From Methylococcaceae bacterium (GTDB lineage: Bacteria > Pseudomonadota > Gammaproteobacteria > Methylococcales > Methylomonadaceae): a stretch of 13,202 nucleotides of DNA. Below are positions 1 through 6,993 of the stretch, in pieces. Numbering within the stretch: position 1 is the first letter of the stretch; every line of letters starts with the position of its first letter. A model generated the notes under the pieces. The model was not told the origin of the DNA and searched no databases. It worked only from the letters and a program-made list of their open reading frames with translations. The DNA lies in the NCBI GenBank assembly GCA_947505055.1, contig CANNLO010000100.1, forward strand, positions 1 to 13,202. The letters run 5' to 3'. Position numbers and translations under genes: made by a program.

Positions 1-208
1 CTTTGACCTGCCAGGGTGCTTGCAGGCCTAAAGCCATGCTAAATAAGATTTCACTATTCATGGCTATATTATATAGTGCTACCCACTACGAATCACATAG
101 AGCCTAAAATAATTTAAAAAATACCACTAAAGATTTTACTTTAGTACGAAAATATATATTCTAAGAGGCAATCGGCTGTCCCTATTATTTGAGACCCTGC
201 GATTTTCC

Positions 209-237
209 ATGCCTGACTTGCTAGGCATTAGCTTTTT
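209..237 (+). terminator. Possible intrinsic terminator, plus strand
   Basis: ATGCCT and AGGCAT form a perfect 6-bp stem around an 8-base loop, followed after four bases by five T and a pyrimidine-rich run. The geometry suits a weak intrinsic terminator for a plus-strand gene entering from the left edge. The stem is short and no such gene is visible. Confidence 0.3.
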
Positions 238-308
238 CTCTTAAGGTTTAAAAATAACGCTTAATCTAAAATCCATGTTCATTAAACACTATGTAGTTTA
301 AATAGTAC

Positions 309-353
309 AGTGACAGTTTGATGACATGTATTACATGTCATCAAACTGTCACT
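309..353. repeat. Perfect palindrome, 22-bp arms, 1-base centre
   Basis: Bases 309-330 and 332-353 are exact reverse complements around a single T at 331. Symmetry ends sharply on both sides (C308 faces A354). It lies 38 bases beyond the stop codon of the minus-strand gene ending at 392. No T tract follows on either strand, so it is not a textbook intrinsic terminator. It could be a 3'-end hairpin protecting the mRNA, a dispersed palindromic repeat, or a site for a dimeric protein. Confidence 0.85.
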
Positions 354-361
354 AACAATGA

Positions 362-380
362 TTCTTAATGACATTAAGAA
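362..380. repeat. Perfect palindrome, 9-bp arms, 1-base centre
   Basis: TTCTTAATG (362-370) and CATTAAGAA (372-380) are exact reverse complements around one A. It sits between the stop codon at 392 and the larger palindrome, separated from the latter by 8 bases. The shared design, odd-length with a 1-base centre, is notable. Together they may mark the 3' end of the minus-strand transcript. Confidence 0.7.
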
Positions 381-391
381 ACACTGCTAAA

Positions 392-787
392 TCAATCAAT
401 TTTTTCCAGCGCCGGAGTTTCTTCTTTAAACAATTCGCTTAACAAGTCAAGCTGAGCATTGAATTGAGGTAAAGCAGGAATTGGCCAGGCTTTTCCTGTG
501 ATGCGGGACAATAAATTATTCAACCAAGGGCGATCGGATGTAGCGTGATGAATAATAAATCGGTAGGATTCACCATCGCTGAATACCGCAAAATTTTCCA
601 GGCACACTTCAATTGTATCCTCTTCGCCATAAAGCCTGGTTTTAACGTAAATTTTTCGAGCTTCAAGGTCAAAATTAAATTCAGTTAATTCTGCAATGCC
701 TTTAAGGATGATATTTGATACCCATATGATCAAAATGTTGGGTGTTAAATAGATAACCATTTTTAGTAAGCTGGATTTGATACTCAT
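392..787 (-). CDS. Hypothetical membrane-anchored protein, 131 aa
   Basis: I do not recognise this family. Residues about 6-29 form one hydrophobic segment that could be an uncleaved N-terminal membrane anchor. The remaining hundred residues are soluble-looking, with alternating charged and hydrophobic residues suggesting beta strands (about 38-82), then a conserved-looking tail with PWLNNLL and WPIPALP. A GAAGG ribosome-binding sequence lies about 7 bases before the ATG, supporting this start. It is the last minus-strand gene, 150 bases after the pntB stop, so it may be read from the pnt transcript or have its own promoter. Function unknown; the gene call rests on the RBS, length and normal composition. 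Confidence 0.75.
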   Translation of the reverse strand: MSIKSSLLKMVIYLTPNILIIWVSNIILKGIAELTEFNFDLEARKIYVKTRLYGEEDTIEVCLENFAVFSDGESYRFIIHHATSDRPWLNNLLSRITGKAWPIPALPQFNAQLDLLSELFKEETPALEKID

Positions 788-899
788 TTTAAGCCTTCAT
801 TCGCCAACTGGATAAGGGCGATTATTGTTGAAAATTGTTGTTCTGCCAAGCTCGGTTGTCGATGCCTCTCACACCGAGTTACTAGAAATTATGTCAGCG

Positions 900-925
900 A
901 TGCGGTTTACCGAGGCTCACCGCAT
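900..925 (-). terminator. Possible stem-loop after pntB
   Basis: ATGCGGT (900-906) and ACCGCAT (919-925) form a 7-bp GC-containing stem with a 12-base loop starting 13 bases after the pntB stop. No T run follows on the minus strand, so it may be an mRNA 3'-end hairpin or leaky terminator. A second weaker inverted repeat (CTCGGT 851-856 with ACCGAG 873-878) follows. Confidence 0.3.
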
Positions 926-937
926 TAATAGTTGAAC

Positions 938-2332
938 TTACTCTTTCAACGCCTTCAACACCGCCTGCATGGTCGCATTGGCATCGCCAAACAACATGCG
1001 GGTGTTCTCCAATACGAACAAGGGATTACCGACGCCGGCATAACCAGAGGCCATACTGCGCTTAAGAACAACCGTAGTTTCACCTTTCCAGCATTCCAGT
1101 ACCGGCATACCGGCGATTGGACTGTTGGGATCATCCAACGCCGAAGGGTTGACGATGTCGTTGGCGCCAATGACGATGGAAACATCCACATGAGCCCAAT
1201 CTTCATTGATTTCATCCATTTCATAAACAATGTCATAAGGCACTTTGGCTTCGGCCAACAACACATTCATGTGCCCCGGCATACGTCCGGCAACCGGATG
1301 GATGCCAAAACCTACTTTTTTGCCCTTTTCGCGCAACAGTTTGGTGATTTCATTAACCGTGTGTTGAGCCTGCGCTACTGCCATGCCATAACCGGGAATG
1401 ATCATGATATTTTTGGCATCTAATAACAGTTGCGCAGTATCTTCAGCGCTGATCGGCTGAACTTCACCTTCAACGATTGCCGCTTCACCACCGGAACCGG
1501 TGCCAAAACCACCGGCAATGACGCTGATAAAGTTGCGATTCATTGCCCGACACATAATGTAGCTCAAGATTGCACCGCTACTGCCAACCAAGGCACCGGT
1601 CACTATCAACAAATCGTTGCTTAACATAAAGCCGGTTGCCGCTGCAGCCCAACCTGAATAGCTGTTTAGCATCGACACCACCACCGGCATATCCGCGCCG
1701 CCAATCGCCATAACCATGTGAATACCGAATATTAGCGCAATCGCTGTCATAATCCATAACGGAACAGAGCCACCGCCGGTTTCGGTTTGATGTAAAAATA
1801 GCCCGCCCAAGACAATTACAGCAATCAGCAAACACAAATTGAACCAATGACGACCCGGCAATAACAGCGGTTTACCGCTGATACGCTCACTAAGCTTGCC
1901 AAAAGCGATCACCGAACCTGAAAAAGTCACGGCCCCGATCAAAATACCTATATAAATTTCTATTTCGTGTATGTTTTTTTCTACGCCGCTCAGACTTATC
2001 GAACTGTCCATGAAATTAGCGTAACCCACCAATACTGCAGCCATACCGACCAGGCTGTGCATGATGGCGACCAGTTCCGGCATTTGCGTCATTTCAACTT
2101 TTAGCGCGGCTCTGGCACCAATCGCACCGCCAATCAGCAAGGCGATAATCAAAATGACATAGGAGCTGACAGAAGCGCTTAAGGCGGTAGCGATAATGGC
2201 AACTGCCATACCTAACATACCGTAATAATTACCGCGACGTGCCGTTTCCTGATTACTTAAACCACTTAGACTTAAAATAAACAGAATGGTGGCGACGATG
2301 TAAGACATCGTGACTAAACTTTGGGACATCAT
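938..2332 (-). CDS. pntB: NAD(P) transhydrogenase subunit beta
   Basis: PntB pairs with PntA in the inner membrane to drive hydride transfer from NADH to NADP+ using inward proton flow, supplying NADPH. The 464-residue length is normal. Residues 1 to about 265 are a multi-helix membrane domain. It contains His92 (in AIMHSLVG) and Asn223 (in MLNSYSG), equivalent to the proton-channel residues His91 and Asn222 of E. coli PntB. From about 290 comes the NADP(H)-binding domain III, with [10 protein letters not shown] (314-323), [16 protein letters not shown] (347-362), [12 protein letters not shown] (387-398) and [11 protein letters not shown] (424-434). The gene starts 9 bases after pntA ends, and its AGGAG overlaps the junction, so the two are co-transcribed. 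Two ATGs stand in tandem. The RBS is only 3 bases from the first and 6 from the second, so translation may start at the second. Confidence 0.97.
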   Translation of the reverse strand: MMSQSLVTMSYIVATILFILSLSGLSNQETARRGNYYGMLGMAVAIIATALSASVSSYVILIIALLIGGAIGARAALKVEMTQMPELVAIMHSLVGMAAVLVGYANFMDSSISLSGVEKNIHEIEIYIGILIGAVTFSGSVIAFGKLSERISGKPLLLPGRHWFNLCLLIAVIVLGGLFLHQTETGGGSVPLWIMTAIALIFGIHMVMAIGGADMPVVVSMLNSYSGWAAAATGFMLSNDLLIVTGALVGSSGAILSYIMCRAMNRNFISVIAGGFGTGSGGEAAIVEGEVQPISAEDTAQLLLDAKNIMIIPGYGMAVAQAQHTVNEITKLLREKGKKVGFGIHPVAGRMPGHMNVLLAEAKVPYDIVYEMDEINEDWAHVDVSIVIGANDIVNPSALDDPNSPIAGMPVLECWKGETTVVLKRSMASGYAGVGNPLFVLENTRMLFGDANATMQAVLKALKE

Positions 2333-2341
2333 ATTCTCCTG

Positions 2342-3907
2342 TTATTTTCTGAACATTTCTAACATACGACGCGTGACTAAAAAGCCGCCGGCAATATTGA
2401 TAGATGCAATGAGTATCGCCAGGCCGGCAAGGATGTTGATATTAACGTCCGGCGAGGAAACCTGCACCAGAGCGCCAATGACAATAATGCCGCTGATGGC
2501 GTTGGTCACACTCATTAAGGGCGTATGCAACGAGGCCGATACATTCCAGATCACCTGATAACCGATGAAACAGGCCAACACAAATACCGTGAAATGCGCC
2601 ATAAATGACGCGGGAGCGACCGAACCGATACCAAACAGAGCCAAACCGGCAATGATTAACGGTATAAATTGCTTGATCGATGCAGGAATAAGGGAGTTTT
2701 TTTGTTGCTCAAGCACATCCGCGCAAGCCGGTGCTTCGGTTTGCGGTGCAGGCGCGGCAGAGAGTTTTGGCAGTGGTGGCGGCCAGGTAATTTTGCCTTC
2801 TTTAATCACAGTGGTGCCGCGTATTACTTCATCATCCATATTGACGTTGAGTATGCCATTTTTTTCAGGGCACAGTTCTGTTAACAAATGTCTGAGATTG
2901 GTGGCATATAGCTGACTCGACTGATTAGCCAGACGACTGGGTAAATTGCTGTAGCCGATAATGGTCACGTCGTGTTTGACCACCACCTGATCTTTCTCGG
3001 TCAAAACACAGTTGCCGCCCTGTTCTGCAGCCAGATCGACAATAACACTGCCTGACTTCATGGATTTAACCATGCCTTCCGTAATCAGCTTGGGGGCCGG
3101 TTTGCCAGGAATCAGTGCTGTAGTAACAATAATATCAACTTCCATCGCCTGTCTTGCGAACAAGGCCATTTCAGCTTCGATAAATTCCTTGGACATGGTT
3201 TTGGCATAACCGCCGGTTCCTGAGCCTTCTTCTTTAAAGTCCAGCAGTAAGAATTCAGCATCCATGCTTTCAATTTGTTCTTTAACCTCAGGTCGGGTAT
3301 CAAAAGCCCTGACGATTGCACCCATGCTTTTTGCTGTACCAATGGCGGCAAGACCGGCAACGCCGGCACCGATAACCAAAACCTTGGCTGGCGGGATTTT
3401 ACCGGCAGCGGTAATCTGACCGGTAAAAAACCGTCCAAAATGTTGCGCAGCTTCAATGATGGCGCGATAACCGGCGATATTGGCCATGGAACTTAAAGCA
3501 TCAAGCTTTTGTGCTCGAGACATGCGAGGCACGCTGTCCATTGCCAACACCGTGGCATTTTTAGCAGCCAGTTTCTGCATTAAGGCTTCATTTTGAGCCG
3601 GCCAGATAAAACTGATCAAATGGCCGTTTTGGGATAACAAATCTATTTCGTCGTGAGCCAAACCCGGATGTAGTTCCGGAGCACGAACTTTCATAACAAT
3701 GTCAGCACTTTTCCATAAGGTTTTGGCGTCATCAATAATTTCAACGCCGACTTCCTTATAGTCTTCGTCAGAAATATTCGCGGCCAGACCCGCGCCCTTT
3801 TCGACAAGAACCGAAAAACCCAGTTTTATAATTTGTTCGGCGGCCTCCGGCGTCGTGGCCACACGTTTTTCACCCGGGTGAATCTCTTTAGGTATACCAA
3901 TCTTCAT
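2342..3907 (-). CDS. pntA: NAD(P) transhydrogenase subunit alpha (fused form)
   Basis: This is the NAD(H)-binding subunit of proton-translocating transhydrogenase; 521 residues is close to the 510 of E. coli PntA. Residues about 4-140 are the alanine-dehydrogenase/PNT N-terminal lobe, with the active-site RMSRAQ motif (128-133). Residues about 145-310 form the NAD-binding Rossmann lobe, with [11 protein letters not shown] (178-188) and the following acidic strand end FDTRP. A proline- and alanine-rich linker (about 375-402) leads to about four membrane helices (about 410-515). Domain I and the alpha membrane part are therefore in one polypeptide, unlike species with split PntAA and PntAB. GGAGA lies about 4 bases before the ATG. 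A promoter candidate and stem-loop precede it. It forms a two-gene operon with pntB. Confidence 0.97.
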   Translation of the reverse strand: MKIGIPKEIHPGEKRVATTPEAAEQIIKLGFSVLVEKGAGLAANISDEDYKEVGVEIIDDAKTLWKSADIVMKVRAPELHPGLAHDEIDLLSQNGHLISFIWPAQNEALMQKLAAKNATVLAMDSVPRMSRAQKLDALSSMANIAGYRAIIEAAQHFGRFFTGQITAAGKIPPAKVLVIGAGVAGLAAIGTAKSMGAIVRAFDTRPEVKEQIESMDAEFLLLDFKEEGSGTGGYAKTMSKEFIEAEMALFARQAMEVDIIVTTALIPGKPAPKLITEGMVKSMKSGSVIVDLAAEQGGNCVLTEKDQVVVKHDVTIIGYSNLPSRLANQSSQLYATNLRHLLTELCPEKNGILNVNMDDEVIRGTTVIKEGKITWPPPLPKLSAAPAPQTEAPACADVLEQQKNSLIPASIKQFIPLIIAGLALFGIGSVAPASFMAHFTVFVLACFIGYQVIWNVSASLHTPLMSVTNAISGIIVIGALVQVSSPDVNINILAGLAILIASINIAGGFLVTRRMLEMFRK

Positions 3908-3947
3908 ACAGTCTCCAATGCGAGTAGTTTAGAGCATAGTGCGCAAA

Positions 3948-3970
3948 GGTTTTGACCAGCAGTCAAAACC
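3948..3970 (-). promoter_or_regulatory. Stem-loop in pntAB leader
   Basis: GGTTTTGAC (3948-3956) and GTCAAAACC (3962-3970) form a perfect 9-bp stem with a 5-base loop. It lies about 40 bases upstream of the pntA ATG and immediately after the predicted transcription start, so it would be the 5'-terminal hairpin of the pntAB mRNA. Such hairpins are known to stabilise some bacterial mRNAs. It could instead be an operator, or the 3' hairpin of the upstream phospholipase transcript, though only three T follow it. Confidence 0.55.
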
Positions 3971-3979
3971 CCAGCCCTG

Positions 3980-4008
3980 AGGATATGAGATTAAGCGATG
4001 TTTATCAA
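3980..4008 (-). promoter_or_regulatory. Candidate sigma-70 promoter of pntAB
   Basis: Read on the minus strand, TTGATA (4003-4008, five of six consensus bases) and TATCCT (3980-3985, four of six) are separated by exactly 17 bases. Transcription would start near 3973, giving a leader of about 65 bases before the pntA ATG. This would make pntAB independent of the upstream phospholipase gene. Confidence 0.45.
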
Positions 4009-4037
4009 TAAAAAAGATACATGCAGCATGAGTGAGC

Positions 4038-4115
4038 TTAATTCTTCAGTTCGGCAAGAGATTGGATTATTTCTAACCGAGCTGGACTGAGAGGTTTCGC
4101 GATAAAACTTATTTT
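4038..4115 (-). pseudogene. Possible remnant of a receiver-domain C terminus
   Basis: Just after the phospholipase stop, and overlapping its last codons in another frame, a minus-strand frame reads KISFIAKPLSPARLEIIQSL and then AELKN before a TAA at 4038-4040. The KP(L/F)SP pattern followed by an amphipathic helix resembles the last strand and alpha-5 helix of response-regulator receiver domains, including the conserved Lys-Pro. No start codon or upstream domain exists; the frame is closed by a TAA at 4137-4139. If real, it is a decayed fragment of a regulator or hybrid kinase. It may also be chance similarity over 25 residues. Confidence 0.3.
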
Positions 4116-5857
4116 AAGTTTAGCAACCGTCCATGCTTAAGAAATAAAGGATTGATGAGCCATAGATAGAGCTGCACAAACACAGTTCCAATCGTCAGTA
4201 ATAGGACTTTGCCTGCTGCTTTAGCCAAGGCGGCTTGAGGTCGTAATAGTTTAAGAACAGGCAATAGTTTCAATAAGGCGGGAGCGAATTTATTGATAAG
4301 CCAGAGTGCAAATGCAACAACTATAACACTGACAGGAATAGCCCCGGATAACAGTCCGGCAATTTGCGGCCACAAAAAATAAAGTAATACAGTGATTATT
4401 AAAACCAAAGGTACCCATAGCCATGGAAGTAAGGCTATGGCTTTTCCGAAAGTCAATTGAGCGACTTTTAATTGCTTCAGATAGTCCGGAGTCGGATTTT
4501 TCATCCATTTTTCAATACCCAAAAATGTCCAATTTTTATTGGGTGGCAAGGAATCAGAGTTTCTGATAATGGAATGGTTGGTGTTATTTTTGAAGTTTGT
4601 AAGCTCATTTTTGCTCATTAGATAAGCATCTAACATCAGTGAATAGGCTTCCACTTCAGTAAAGGCATCCAGATCGGTGCGCATTCGGGATAAGCCATAC
4701 TGCACGGCTGGATCGACGCCAAAGTTTAGTGAGGTTGGAACAATTGGGATGTCAGGTGTCTGAACATTTTGATTGTCGAACCAGCCAATCTGTTGAATCC
4801 CCAAGCCTTCACGCAAACTCAGGAAGGCAACATCATTTTCATGACGACTGTCGATAAGATGCAATAAACCTTCGGTTCTCACGCGATCTTGCAGAATGCT
4901 ACTAACACGCAGCGCTACGGGGATGGTGTCGACTGCCGGGCTGTTTTCTGTTCCCATCTGCCCGGCCGCATCACTGATTACAAAACAACTGCAGCCATAT
5001 TGCATTAGTCCTTCAATACCTTGATTATCAAAGACGCCTCCATCGACCAGTTGTACCCGAATAGGTTCCTGCTGCTCCCGGTTATAATAGAGATGACTAA
5101 CCGCCATTGGATCAAAAAGTACGGGAACGCAGGCAGAAGCGGCAACCGCATGACTTAAGGAAAACAGTTGCTGATTAATAGGTTGTTCAATCATATTGTC
5201 GTAGTTATCCGCTCTGCGCAGCCGGATTGGTTTTTTGTCGATTTTGTCTATGTGATCAGTGCGGGGTTCGCCCATGGTCTGGGCGGTAAACTGCCAATTA
5301 CGGCCACTGTTTAATGAAGTGGCATTTATAACTAGAATGGGAACTTTTGCCTTTAGGTTTTTATTATCAGTAAGGGGGTGAAAGCGGGTATTGCCATCTG
5401 GATAGATTTTTAACTGCTGCATTTGCACGGGATTCGCTACACCATTTAAAATTTCCTGATATAGCTGGTCGTTATATAACTTGGCAATATAATCACTTCG
5501 CGAATATTCAAATAATACCATTTTGAAATTGGCTACAAAATTGGTGAAAGTGGACATGCGAATATTTTTCTCTGTCGCTTTCAAAAAATCAGTTTCAATA
5601 GTTTTAACAATGTCCACATAATGCTGATCGGTAATGGCGTTATTCGGCATGGATTCCAGTAATTTTTTCAGATGTAAATAATACAAGGCACCAATGATAG
5701 AGCCTCCTGAAACAGTTGATATGACTTCAACATGTCGCAGTAACTTTTGCTCCGCCATTTGCGCAAGAATACCAATGTGAAAAAATGAGGCGCGAAAACC
5801 GCCACCAGAAAGACCTAAACCAAGTTTATCGACATACTGACTATTTTCTGAGTTCAT
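4109..5857 (-). CDS. Patatin-like phospholipase with C-terminal membrane domain
   Basis: A 582-residue serine lipid hydrolase predicted to cleave acyl esters of membrane phospholipids or related lipids. The patatin fold is marked by the oxyanion-hole loop LSGGGFRA (16-23), the nucleophile region STVSGGS (47-53, Ser50 as nucleophile), and the catalytic VDGG (Asp272) of the Ser-Asp dyad. The first glycine of the usual GxSxG is replaced by threonine, a variant seen in this group. Residues about 476-570 contain two to three hydrophobic helices, so the enzyme is probably tethered to the inner membrane with the catalytic part in the cytoplasm. I chose the ATG at 5855-5857 because an AGGAGA precedes it by about 5 bases and because patatin proteins usually begin close to the glycine loop. 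The same frame stays open another 65 codons upstream to a TTG, but has no ribosome-binding site there. The substrate is unknown. Confidence 0.88.
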   Translation of the reverse strand: MNSENSQYVDKLGLGLSGGGFRASFFHIGILAQMAEQKLLRHVEVISTVSGGSIIGALYYLHLKKLLESMPNNAITDQHYVDIVKTIETDFLKATEKNIRMSTFTNFVANFKMVLFEYSRSDYIAKLYNDQLYQEILNGVANPVQMQQLKIYPDGNTRFHPLTDNKNLKAKVPILVINATSLNSGRNWQFTAQTMGEPRTDHIDKIDKKPIRLRRADNYDNMIEQPINQQLFSLSHAVAASACVPVLFDPMAVSHLYYNREQQEPIRVQLVDGGVFDNQGIEGLMQYGCSCFVISDAAGQMGTENSPAVDTIPVALRVSSILQDRVRTEGLLHLIDSRHENDVAFLSLREGLGIQQIGWFDNQNVQTPDIPIVPTSLNFGVDPAVQYGLSRMRTDLDAFTEVEAYSLMLDAYLMSKNELTNFKNNTNHSIIRNSDSLPPNKNWTFLGIEKWMKNPTPDYLKQLKVAQLTFGKAIALLPWLWVPLVLIITVLLYFLWPQIAGLLSGAIPVSVIVVAFALWLINKFAPALLKLLPVLKLLRPQAALAKAAGKVLLLTIGTVFVQLYLWLINPLFLKHGRLLNLK

Positions 5858-6151
5858 GACATCTCCTATATTATTCGAATAAAACCAAACCTGAGTTTCA
5901 GGAATCGAGTAACTTTTAACATGAATCTTTTTCTGTGTATGTCCGTTAAAACTTACAAAGCCTCTTATATAGGGTTTTTCTTTCTTGTGCTTAAGTACTA
6001 TTTTGACTTTATCATTACCAATACTGAATCCCATGTTTAACAAATATGACAAGAGAAAGAAGTAATGAAGTTAATCAATAATTTCCAACAGATTTATCAA
6101 TGCAATAAAAAGGCGGAAAAAGTATAAAGCGTTGTCTTGATAATTAGATTT

Positions 6152-6619
6152 TTATGAGGTTTTATCGCCCCATTTGTTTTGTAAATAGTCACTACGCGTA
6201 TCAAATATTTCTTCAAGTTTATTCGCTATCAAAACCCTGTTTATCAACTGTCCCAGCCAACCCAATGGCATAGCGTAAAACATGATATCTTCAAGCAGCA
6301 AACCATTTTGTGTTTCAGTCAGGCACACTTCATGACTCCAGAATTTAAAAGGGCCAATACGTTGTTCATAAATAAAACGTTTAGGTTCCTCGCAATGACT
6401 GACCTCCGATAACCAGGCCATGGGAATTCCCGACACGGCTTTCATCTGATAGCTAATCATCAAACCGGCATATATTTGTTCAGGGACTTTAGAAATAATG
6501 GTCACATGAAAAAATGAGGGTGTAATGTCGTTAAGGTTGTAAGGTGACGAAAAAAAAGCCCATGCTTCTTTGCTGGTGACATTCAGATATTGCTTTCGAT
6601 AAAGTTGATAAACCTTCAT
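6152..6619 (-). CDS. SRPBCC family ligand-binding protein
   Basis: A 155-residue START/Bet v1-like (SRPBCC) domain protein. The family folds into a deep hydrophobic pocket that binds lipids or other apolar ligands. Visible family features are an N-terminal strand followed by EAWAFFSSPYNLNDITP (18-34), a central IPMAWLSEV strand, and RFIYEQRIGPFKFWSHE (81-97). The C-terminal helix that closes the pocket carries MPLGWLGQLINRVL. The protein is soluble, with no signal peptide. No clear Shine-Dalgarno sequence precedes the ATG. The gene begins 17 bases after the DUF1289 gene ends, so translational coupling or co-transcription is likely. Ligand and role are unknown. The phospholipase gene lies 294 bases downstream, which makes a lipid-related role conceivable but unproven. 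Confidence 0.82.
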   Translation of the reverse strand: MKVYQLYRKQYLNVTSKEAWAFFSSPYNLNDITPSFFHVTIISKVPEQIYAGLMISYQMKAVSGIPMAWLSEVSHCEEPKRFIYEQRIGPFKFWSHEVCLTETQNGLLLEDIMFYAMPLGWLGQLINRVLIANKLEEIFDTRSDYLQNKWGDKTS

Positions 6620-6636
6620 GTTATTATTTAAGTGTT

Positions 6637-6900
6637 TTACGTATATTGACTATATGTTGAATCATTATTTTTCTTCCTGGCAATAGCATTAGTGCGTATT
6701 AAATTTCTAACTTTATCATCTGCTAACGACCAGTTAATAATCTCGTTCAGCTCACGAAAACAACCCAAACAAATATTAAGTTGATCTAATTGACAATAGC
6801 CTGTGCAAGGTGATTGCACTGTATTTGTTTCATAATGCATTATAGAAATAGGTTGTATTTTAGTTGAGGGCTGATGTTTTTTGCTGAATTTGACAGTCAT
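6637..6900 (-). CDS. DUF1289 domain protein (small Cys-rich)
   Basis: An 87-residue protein whose middle carries the DUF1289 signature: SPCTGYC, then a CLGC pair and an EIINW segment. Four cysteines (32, 36, 44, 47) in a CxxxC-x7-CxxC arrangement suggest binding of a metal such as zinc, or an Fe-S centre; the family's function is not established. The first 28 residues are variable and basic. The true start could be the internal Met21, since neither ATG has a good ribosome-binding site. It lies upstream of and close to the SRPBCC gene, probably in the same transcript, and follows the hairpin that ends hppA. Confidence 0.82.
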   Translation of the reverse strand: MTVKFSKKHQPSTKIQPISIMHYETNTVQSPCTGYCQLDQLNICLGCFRELNEIINWSLADDKVRNLIRTNAIARKKNNDSTYSQYT

Positions 6901-6927
6901 ATTTGATGACTTGCATTGAACTATTAC

Positions 6928-6957
6928 AGATGTATTTTTTCCATAAAAAATACATCT
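6928..6957. terminator. AT-rich 13-bp hairpin after hppA
   Basis: Bases 6928-6940 and 6945-6957 are exact reverse complements around a 4-base loop (CCAT). The inner part of the stem is six A facing six T. It lies 37 bases past the hppA stop and 28 bases before the DUF1289 start. The T-rich arm could act as terminator tract in either orientation. It separates hppA from the DUF1289 gene, but its A/T-only inner stem is unusual for an intrinsic terminator. Confidence 0.5.
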
Positions 6958-6993
6958 TACAAGAAATACTGTTAATCCTGGTTATTTATTGAT

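Larger units (their letters stand above)
1..391. other. Non-coding, inverted-repeat-rich stretch
   Basis: I find no convincing gene here. One plus-strand frame reads FDLPGCLQA and stops at 29-31; it could be the very end of a gene lying mostly outside the window, but it is too short to judge. The stretch is AT-rich and carries several small inverted repeats: AGCCATG at 32-38 with CATGGCT at 59-65, ACTAAAG at 126-132 with CTTTAGT at 139-145, ATGCCT at 209-214 with AGGCAT at 223-228, and two larger palindromes at 309-353 and 362-380 listed separately. Confidence 0.6.

Noticed and set aside
932..1423. Plus-strand open frame of 163 codons
   Set aside because: It lies antisense to pntB, whose conserved domain III motifs are all in the minus-strand frame; the product has no recognisable domain.
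2565..2915. Plus-strand open frame opposite pntA
   Set aside because: It mirrors the pntA linker and membrane domain and has no independent support.
6065..6127. Plus-strand 20-codon frame beginning MKLINNFQQIY
   Set aside because: A purine-rich stretch precedes it, but it is very short, AT-rich and isolated among minus-strand genes.
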